A DNA stretch of 64,000 bases from Diprion similis. Taxonomy: Eukaryota > Arthropoda > Insecta > Hymenoptera > Diprionidae. Below, in pieces: positions 59,801 through 64,000 of the stretch. The stretch spans positions 3,968,001-4,032,000 of the forward strand of contig NC_060110.1 of the NCBI RefSeq assembly GCF_021155765.1, read 5' to 3'. Positions within the stretch are counted from its first letter, which is position 1. Each line of letters opens with the position of its first letter. The notes below the pieces were generated by a model that searched no databases, had not been told where the DNA came from, and saw nothing but the letters and a program-made list of their open reading frames with translations. A program made the position numbers and the translations under genes.

Positions 59801-60554
59801 GTGAGTCCACTCATACCCACGACCAGGACAAACTGGTTGAAAAACAAGCTTCACCGAGACGCATCCACACGCGAATATATTCACTTCCACGCGCGCGTAT
59901 GGCCCTGCTGTACATGCACGGGGTTAAAATCAATACGTGAACAGGTTGCAGCCGAGGCTAGGAAAGGAGGTGAGGACAAAAAAAAAGTGGCCAAATCGCA
60001 GAAACAAAGAGGAGCAGAGGGGGGGGGGGGGGGGGGGGGGATAAAAAAGGACGGAAATGCAGCGACGGGGCGCAGCGAACGATGCATTTCCGCGACTGAT
60101 AACGAACAACCGCGTCGTCGTGCCTCTTGACAGCTATCTTGTTTACCAACAATCCTGCCATTTTTACGCCCGCCGCCCTTGGAGGGCGTATCCGTGCGTC
60201 TGCAAGGGAGACGAATGGAATTGTTAACTCACCTTCGGGGTAGGCTTGCTTGCTCTGGATGAGGTCGATGAACATGTTCGTCACGTTGTAGAGCTGGCCC
60301 ATTCCCTTTGGATTGAACTTGGTCGAGGCGGCGTAGGGCGTCCCCGTTGTGTTTATCGTTGAGTAGTTAACCGCAGTCTCGGAGGCCATTATTTCGTCCA
60401 GCTGACGGTCGAGGTCCTCGTTAATGTCGCGCATCTTCATTGGGAAGCTCTTCTGCGCCCCGATCGGGGCTGCGAGCACAGATAATATTAACACTTTGGC
60501 AACAAACCCCCTCGCAAGGCGGGTGACACTACGAACCAATCCGGCGGCGGCCAT
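25227..60554 (-). CDS. Prominin-like five-pass membrane glycoprotein
   Basis: Prominins are cholesterol-binding pentaspan proteins of plasma-membrane protrusions and shed vesicles. The spliced product is about 965-985 residues (human PROM1 865). Order: signal peptide at residues 1-33 (LILSVLAAPIGA); N-glycosylated first ectodomain; TM1 at about 135-157 followed by a CCCRC cluster; TM2 at about 183-205; large extracellular loop 1; TM3 followed by the hallmark LLCGVCG; TM4; large loop 2 with several N-x-S/T sites; TM5 (WCLVLFIPTIILCAKL); and a cytoplasmic tail of about 150 residues, His/Ser-rich and then Pro/Tyr-rich with two PPxY motifs. Start: the Met at 60554 is preferred over an in-frame Met at 60689, because it puts the signal peptide at the N-terminus. 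The gene spans over 35 kb because of a 20.7 kb first intron. Family assignment is secure; the exact C-terminus is not. Confidence 0.93.
25667..25777 (-). other. Prominin-like exon 13: cytoplasmic tail with two PPxY motifs
   Basis: This 111-nt exon encodes a Pro/Tyr-rich tail segment containing PPRY (25741-25752) and PPPY (25684-25695), followed by YYPGPG. PPxY is the classical ligand of WW domains, including Nedd4-family ubiquitin ligases. It joins the previous exon in phase (Lys-Asn-Trp). Confidence 0.8.
27211..27344. repeat. Inverted pair GGTTCCCACTCA, MITE-like
   Basis: GGTTCCCACTCA at 27211-27222 is matched exactly by TGAGTGGGAACC at 27333-27344. The enclosed sequence of about 110 bp is non-coding. 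It may be a very small transposon copy; no target duplication was recognised. Confidence 0.5.
27671..28132. mobile_element. Element with GGGGAAACAACT inverted ends and TTCAATT-rich core
   Basis: The left end GGGGAAACAACT (27672-27683) and right end AGTTGTTTCCCC (28121-28132) are perfect reverse complements. Between them lies about 440 bp of degenerate repeats around TTCAATT/TTAATT on both strands. The bounded structure suggests a non-autonomous element with an expanded low-complexity core rather than simple AT drift. Confidence 0.55.
29956..31824 (-). other. Prominin-like intron 11 (1.9 kb)
   Basis: AT-rich, with an A-run at about 30980-30994 and no recognisable repeat family or RNA. The small frames here do not look coding. 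Confidence 0.55.
31876..33369 (-). other. Prominin-like intron 10 (1.5 kb) with a hairpin
   Basis: AT-rich intron holding an AAT trinucleotide tract (about 32007-32027) and a 118-nt hairpin at 32436-32553, described separately. No exon is needed between the flanking exons. Confidence 0.6.
32436..32553. repeat. 118-nt hairpin in the prominin-like intron
   Basis: The 5' arm GCTGACACTAGCCGCGGATA (32436-32455), continuing GCAAGCCG, pairs with the 3' arm that ends CGACGTCTAGTTTCAGC at 32553. This gives about 27 paired positions with about five mismatches and a small bulge. The loop contains a second short stem (CACAGT and ACTGTG). Length and shape allow either a primary-microRNA-like hairpin or a tiny foldback transposon. 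I do not recognise a known microRNA seed. Confidence 0.6.
33492..34076 (-). other. Prominin-like intron 9 (585 bp)
   Basis: AT-rich with a T-run near 33750. Nothing else supported. Confidence 0.5.
36460..38269 (-). other. Prominin-like intron 4 (1.8 kb)
   Basis: Phase is 0 on both sides and the encoded sequence is continuous (VPFDK then LPNVSLALRN), so no exon is missing. It holds a TA tract at about 37977-38003 and AT trinucleotides near 36793-36822. A short inverted pair (GCTCTTTCAGG / CCTGAAAGAGC near 36660 and 36921) is too weak to call. Confidence 0.55.
38852..39291 (-). other. Prominin-like intron 2 (440 bp)
   Basis: It interrupts the TM2 coding sequence in phase 2 (donor GTGAGT at 39291, acceptor ACAG before 38851). 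AT-rich; nothing else seen. Confidence 0.6.
39640..39955. repeat. Repeat array: two direct units and one inverted unit of about 106 bp
   Basis: GAGGTCAC followed by a conserved CGAATCTGAACTCGAAATTT occurs at 39687 and again at 39793, a period of 106 bp. Each unit ends in ATGGCG followed by AACC or GATCC. A third, diverged unit lies in inverted orientation at about 39890-39950. The open frame at 39838-40275 starts in this repeat (ATGGCGGATCC) and is therefore not a gene. Confidence 0.7.
42840..43760. repeat. Scattered AATTCCCTGA / TTTCAGG repeat copies
   Basis: The motif AAATTCCCTG followed by a TTTTCAGGTTTTTC-like stretch occurs near 42842-42890, 43410-43440 and 43685-43750, the last with two CCCTGA copies and CCAGGGGAC. 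Such CCCTGA/CCAGG motifs are a familiar dispersed non-coding repeat in arthropod genomes. The unit boundaries are unclear. Confidence 0.5.
46569..47060. mobile_element. Long foldback element (about 490 bp, arms about 230 bp)
   Basis: The left arm (about 46569-46785) and right arm (about 46845-47060) are reverse complements with scattered differences. Examples: CAGGAACTCAAATCTG (46591-46606) against CAGACTTGAGTTCCTT (right arm); GTCAAAAATTGCTGTCGAT against ATCTACAGCAATTTTTGAGG. The centre is near 46814. No coding capacity. It lies directly next to the element at 47122. Confidence 0.75.
47122..47379. mobile_element. pogo/Tigger-like MITE with 23 bp terminal inverted repeats
   Basis: The left end CAGTGGACTCTTGATAAGTG continues into CCAT. 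The right end GTGCCATTTATCAAGAGTCC continues into ACT, the reverse complement with one change. The CAGT...GACTCTTGATAA start and the TA before it resemble pogo/Tigger-type termini. The interior (about 210 bp) is C-rich and non-coding. The right TA is altered. Confidence 0.75.
47395..47727 (+). repeat. Dispersed repeat, copy A
   Basis: It shares ordered blocks with 58195-58520 in the same orientation: TGCATCGTCGCGACTTTCTA, CATGG, TTTTTGTATGGAATTGAAC and AAGGTCAAAGGTCAACAAAG. Similarity is clear but diverged. No coding capacity. The family is unknown. Confidence 0.65.
48400..48720. other. Patch of elevated GC in intron 1
   Basis: A segment of about 320 bp with more CpG than its AT-rich surroundings (GTCGTCGCGACGATGG near 48413; ACGCGTAGGTCCGC near 48615). 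No convincing open frame or repeat. It could be an enhancer, an alternative promoter or an old repeat. Confidence 0.3.
49969..50210. mobile_element. MITE copy 1 (242 bp, TATA-flanked)
   Basis: Ends are CAGGGTGATTATCTAACGGT on the left and ATTCGACCGTAAGAAAATCA on the right; the arms stay complementary inward for about 70 bp (TAGAGCGAAAGCAGTTGTTT against AAACAACTGCTTTTGCTCTA). Flanked by TATA at 49965-49968 and 50211-50214, as for TA-target elements. Non-coding. Confidence 0.85.
51258..51515. mobile_element. MITE copy 2 (258 bp, same family)
   Basis: A diverged copy of the element at 49969, sharing the core GAGGTTACATACATCGCGGC and TTATGACGGTTGGTC in the same order. Its right end ATTCACTCTGTATA matches ATCACTCTTTATA of copy 1. 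Flanked by TATA (51254-51257 and 51516-51519). Same orientation, 1.3 kb away. Confidence 0.8.
52742..52783. repeat. T42 homopolymer
   Basis: An uninterrupted run of 42 T, the longest homopolymer in the window. It has no flanking target duplication that would mark a retroposon tail. Length may be affected by assembly. Confidence 0.9.
53460..53760. promoter_or_regulatory. GC-rich island in intron 1, possible alternative promoter
   Basis: About 300 bp with several CpG and an E-box CACGTG (53592-53597). On the minus strand TCAGTC near 53650 matches the arthropod initiator. It resembles the CpG-richer sequence around the annotated first exon. It may drive an alternative 5' end of the prominin-like gene or a non-coding transcript; no evidence separates these. 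Confidence 0.3.
53922..53971. repeat. Tandem copies of TTACCGACTGAGT
   Basis: The 13-mer occurs at 53922-53934 and 53959-53971, with similar flanks (CAGT before, TAAAATGT or TATAATGT after). A third copy lies at 60960-60972, upstream of the first exon of the same gene. Confidence 0.6.
55472..55497. repeat. GGGAA pentanucleotide microsatellite
   Basis: About five GGGAA units. In the minus-strand transcript this is a TTCCC tract. Confidence 0.8.
55679..55703. repeat. C25 homopolymer
   Basis: A run of 25 C on the plus strand, hence 25 G in the prominin-like pre-mRNA. Such runs are rare in AT-rich genomes and can form G-quadruplexes. Confidence 0.9.
56405..56426. repeat. C22 homopolymer
   Basis: A run of 22 C, only 0.7 kb from the C25 run and also G-rich on the transcribed sense strand of the prominin-like gene. 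Confidence 0.9.
56837..56879. repeat. TA dinucleotide microsatellite
   Basis: About 21 TA units preceded by an A-run. Shorter TA tracts occur at 41013-41030, 43050-43069, 45339-45361 and 57439-57456. Confidence 0.9.
58195..58520 (+). repeat. Dispersed repeat, copy B
   Basis: Same family and orientation as 47395-47727. Shared blocks are TGCCTCATCGCGATTTTCTA, ACATGGCAAAA, TTTTTGTAGGAAATTGAAC and GAGGTCAAACATCAGCAAAG. Non-coding. Confidence 0.65.
60019..60040. repeat. G22 homopolymer near the start of intron 1
   Basis: A run of 22 G on the plus strand, about 190 nt inside intron 1 from its donor at 60232, so C-rich in the transcript. It lies in a short GC-rich neighbourhood that continues into exon 1. 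Confidence 0.9.
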
Positions 60555-62069
60555 CGCGACCACTTTTAAATACGACTGGCGGCCGAGACGCGCCGCGAGC
60601 GACTGACCTGACAGACAGTCTCGACTCGAGACATCTCGTTGGACGGCGGAACGCGCGAAACGGACCGATTCCGCCGGCGCCTTCGGCACCCCGATATACG
60701 ATCCAATCTTCCTTCTAGTTCAGCTGAAGTGTGGTAGAAACTTCTCCAGATCGCGTTATGTCAGTTTTATATCGTTTTGGTTTTCGATCGATGCGTTGAG
60801 CGTTGATTTTCTGATAAATGGGAACCGAGATGCCGCCGTGAGGAAGCGAGTTGTTTCATTCTATCAGTCACTTTTTTTCTTCGACCTCGTCTGTCACGTG
60901 TTTTTCTTGTTCTTCTTTTTTTTTTTTTTTTACACAATTCCTCTTTACGGCAGTAACTCTTACCGACTGAGTCAGGTTTGCATTGTATCTAAGGGAACAT
61001 GGGACACAACGAACCAGGAGTCAAAACGTATCATGTTTGGCATAGCGCTACTTTCGTGCAATATTTACGGCACAGATGCACGCAGAATACAAACATTAAT
61101 CGGTTACCGAGGGTATGCGTAAAATTGTTAGTATTGTTACGTATTATTAACAAGAAGAGCGAAACAGCAGGATGACTGTATCAAAAGTTAGGAAAGGGAA
61201 TAACCGTTGAAAACATTCACAGTCATGTTATTCGAACCGATGATGGTGAGATCGACTGACATAGCATTTCTATACTTTTGCGTGATAAAAATGATTTGGA
61301 ACAGATTTGAATATCACATGCTCACAATAAGATATCAACGATTTGAGAAAAGTTTTATGTAATTAGAAAATTGTAAATAATGAAACCCGAGTGTTTTTGA
61401 TCTGATTCGAATGTTTTTGGGCTCACTTTGCTCACTGACCAAATCTCTATAAAATAATTGAAAGACATTAAAAAGATCGTGTATTAGACCACAATAGTAT
61501 AGTCAAATCACGCAAATGTAATTCTTGACTAACACCTGCAGTGCTGTACAGACTATTTCTACGGCTAACAAAATATGGTCGAAAATATTAGGATGAAATT
61601 AAAAGAATCAGAGCTTAATCATTTTGGACTTATTAATTAAAAAACCGTTTCTGAAATTGTTGATCTTTTAGCTGGTGTTGTTTGAATTTCCTTAGATTTA
61701 TTTTTATTTCATAGCCCAGAAATATGGTTTCATTAATGTTTACTATTTTTGGCGCAACTAACATTGCTGGAGGTTTGTTAATCGATTTTCTTTTCTTTTC
61801 TGGGCTTTTGATTCACGCGGCCCAGTCAATTCATCCGTGAACGAATGCTATAATTAATCTTTCCCGATCGCGTTAATTGTTAACTTATTTGGACTGTTAC
61901 ACTGTTTTGCAACGAAATCCTCCTTCAAAATATTATAGAAATTAAGGTATTAAAGTGCCGAATCTAGATCAGCTTTCCAGTTCATACCATCACGTAGAAA
62001 TTATGTAAATTGTTTTATTTTTGTTTAGTTTAAAACTTAGAATTTGTCATTTTTAGATTTTTTTTTTTT
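60555..62069. other. 5' UTR and promoter flank of the prominin-like gene
   Basis: The first 150 bp upstream of the start codon are GC-rich, like the exon. Further up the sequence turns AT-rich, with a T-run at 60916-60931 and a copy of TTACCGACTGAGT at 60960-60972. An upstream in-frame Met at 60689 is possible but would bury the signal peptide. The transcription start is not determined. Confidence 0.5.
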
Positions 62070-62315
62070 AAGAAAATGAAAACGCTTAAAGCAATTCGGG
62101 TTTGAGACTTTTCCTATTTATAGTTTCAGGAATATTTTCAAAAATTTTCATCGAAATTAATGACAAAATGGCGGCATAGCGCATACAAGTAGCAAACGAT
62201 ATGCGCCATACCGCCATTTTGTTATTAATTTCGATGAAAAAAAATTCTAAAATGTTCTTGAAACTATAAATAATAAAGCCCTCAAACTAAAATTGCTCTA
62301 AGTGTTTTCATTCTT
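62070..62315. mobile_element. Foldback hairpin element, 246 bp
   Basis: Two arms of about 116 nt are reverse complements at roughly 85 percent by eye, with a loop of about 14 nt at 62186-62199. The innermost 40 bp are nearly perfect (TAATGACAAAATGGCGGCAT against the ATGCGCCATACCGCC...TTATTA arm). Outer ends AAGAAAATGAAAACGCTT and AGTGTTTTCATTCTT also pair. No open frame. Confidence 0.85.
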
Positions 62316-64000
62316 TTGAGGCAAAAGAAGACTCTTGAAAACAGGTATGTTTTAGACCGTCCAAGCTGCCCCCGCCCTTAAAAAATTATTACATAAAAAG
62401 TATACGTAGTACGTACTCTTTCTTACTATATTTTGATTCAGGAGCATCAAATCTTATACATAATAGAATTCTTAATTTTACACACTCAGGCTTTCTTGGT
62501 GCATGCGCAATTTTTGATAACTTAATTTTACGCACGGACTGTACGCAACACCCTTTTTACGCCCTGCTCCGTTTTTCTTTATGTTATAAGCTTTTTAAAA
62601 ATCTAAAAAATTTCATGTATACTCCTCAGGGTCGATACTGCATGTTCTAATCATTTTTAGAATTAAACATATCAAGATTTTTACAATAATAATCGGATTC
62701 AACATAATAATTTGCAAAAAAACTATGAACTTCGTTAAAATAATGTATATCAGTAGTAAATAAATATCAAGAAGAACTATCGTAGGGTTTTAAAGTTCAG
62801 ACAATGATCTTTAAAAAAAACATAGTTTTATTTGCTGCGGCTAAAAAAAAAAATGTATTTATTTGAACATTCGAAAATGGGATAATCTTCATCGGCATCC
62901 TGACTGTCGGAAATATATTCTTGAAATATTTTCTTCTTCCTCTCCGTCCTCTTCATCCTCAAGAGCCTTATTAAAATTTCGAGGATTTCATTCACGTAAA
63001 TAATAACGTACTTCCTTTTCGCTTCTTTCTGCCATACCTTGTATTTCGAAGTATATGTTCATAAATGACGCCGTATTTACGTAATTAACTCGAAAAATCT
63101 TTGTATCATTGATGAACGATTGAAAGTAGTCGAAAAAACGGAAAAAATAAAATTCACTTAGTTTTGCAAAACACTAACTCTACGGAACTCCCGGATCTCT
63201 CAGAGCACACAATCGATTTTCACTCTCTAGTATTTACCAACAAATTGCTGGTCTTCATCGTCTCCTAGCTCTCGAGTCACCACATATTTATAGAGAAAAT
63301 TTGGGTTTTACCTCAATAGACTCCGGGATACCTTGAAGGGTTAAACAATTCGTTTACAAATAGAGTGATTTCTCGTATGTACAGATCTTCCTTTTGAAAG
63401 AAAGTTGAACATTTGCAGGATATTTATAGGGGTGTCTCTGGTGGAACAGTCTTACACAGGCAGCATCTTTCGAGTTTAAGTTTATGCTATGTTTACATTT
63501 AGGAAATATAGTAAGTTTACATTTAGGTGCAAGAAAAGCTCGAGTGGCTTCTTGGTCAGAATATGTAGACTGGAGTCACCATAAAGAGGCAGTTGGGCTT
63601 TGGCAGAGCCTCAGGTTTCTGCCTGTCGAAAATAAATGGGATTCGAGCATCCTTTGACTATTTTATTTTACAAACTGTTGTGCTATCGATCACGATAATC
63701 AAAGTAACGGATATTTACTCTGTGATTGTTGGTTTGGGGTTGCTTCTATCAAACTTTACTCAATAATTTAACATTTTTTGTAGAAACAAAAGATTATTTA
63801 TTATTTTGAGGGCAGGTGATAGTTATTTTTTATTGATCTTATCGACTGCTTAGTATTTATTGTCATCGTTAATAAAGTAATGAATGGATTTGGTTCAAAT
63901 TGAGCAGAGCATTTCGTTAACATCGTAGAATTTGGGAAATTCATTAGTGAAGTGGGAATAGGTACACTTTCCTCGTACAAATTTTCTATGTTTCTATTCT
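62316..64000. other. Right-edge intergenic sequence
   Basis: AT-rich DNA with no supported gene. A direct repeat GTTTACATTTAGG occurs twice near 63490-63525. A short acidic-coding stretch on the minus strand near 62925-62980 is noted but not called. Confidence 0.45.

Larger units (their letters stand above)
39560..60232 (-). other. Prominin-like intron 1 (20.7 kb), repeat-rich
   Basis: The donor GTGAGT at 60232 and the TTTTGCAG acceptor before 39559 join phase 1 to phase 1 (Glu-Gly-Met), so no coding exon is required in between. The intron holds at least six transposon-like or dispersed repeat units, long homopolymer runs and two patches of higher GC (about 48400-48720 and 53460-53760) that could be regulatory. 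No host gene nested on either strand shows convincing coding character. Confidence 0.75.
25227..60554 (-). other. Exon map of the prominin-like coding region
   Basis: Coding exons in transcript order: 60233-60554, 39292-39559, 38499-38851, 38270-38391, 36164-36459, 35382-35531, 35063-35278, 34393-34948, 34077-34235, 33370-33491, 31825-31875, 29794-29955, 25667-25777, and one short terminal exon. Phases close through exon 13. For the last exon I see two main choices: start 25293 with stop at 25227-25229 (adds about 22 residues, beginning YRGMYQDCAQQ), or start 25313 giving only Asp-Arg-Asn-stop. The 51-nt exon at 31825-31875 is easy to miss. Exon 4 uses a GTCAGT donor. Confidence 0.85.

Noticed and set aside
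59401..59940. A 179-codon open frame on the plus strand inside intron 1
   Set aside because: Composition follows local AT bias and then a His/Thr-rich stretch from CA-rich DNA. No domain, no splice context, no similarity I recognise.
60555..60689. An upstream in-frame Met at 60689 as prominin-like start
   Set aside because: It would add 45 residues in front of a clear signal peptide that begins shortly after the Met at 60554.
62925..62980. A minus-strand stretch encoding an acidic LEDEEDGEEEEN segment
   Set aside because: Short, closed by a stop soon after, with no convincing donor or neighbouring exon. It may be a fragment or chance purine-rich DNA.

Overview
The window is nuclear DNA of an animal, almost certainly an insect. 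Protein-coding genes are cut into many short exons by GT-AG introns, the intervening DNA is AT-rich, and the intergenic and long intronic DNA is full of small inverted-repeat transposon remnants and simple repeats. A hymenopteran (sawfly or wasp type) fits the repeat style and gene structure, but this is inference and no sequence here proves it. There are no operons, CRISPR arrays, tRNA or rRNA genes that I can see.

Layout. (1) Positions 339-7706, minus strand: a complete Spt16/dre4 gene, the large subunit of the FACT histone chaperone, about 20 exons and about 1127 residues. (2) Positions 7707-8897: a 1.2 kb divergent promoter interval holding two inverted-repeat elements. (3) Positions 8898-19579, plus strand: a complete Sf3b1 gene, the HEAT-repeat core of the U2 snRNP SF3b complex, 19 exons and 1316 residues. 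(4) Positions 19580-25226: a gene-poor interval between two convergent genes. (5) Positions about 25227-60554, minus strand: a prominin-like five-pass membrane glycoprotein gene, at least 13 and probably 14 coding exons. Its first intron is 20.7 kb and carries most of the repeats. (6) Positions 60555-64000: the upstream flank of the prominin-like gene, with a strong 246 bp hairpin element.

The three genes do not form a pathway. Spt16 (chromatin transcription) and Sf3b1 (pre-mRNA splicing) are housekeeping nuclear genes arranged head to head, so a shared promoter region is plausible. The prominin-like gene acts at the plasma membrane. All exon boundaries below were read by hand from splice signals and reading phase, and phases close across each gene. 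The least certain parts are the last few codons of Spt16 and of the prominin-like gene.

I did not find a convincing previously undescribed system. The points most worth a second look are: a candidate poison exon in Sf3b1 intron 4; two PPxY motifs in the prominin-like cytoplasmic tail; several long foldback elements inside introns (46569-47060, 62070-62315, 14121-14452); a short hairpin at 32436-32553; and matched pairs of small transposon families inside the prominin intron.
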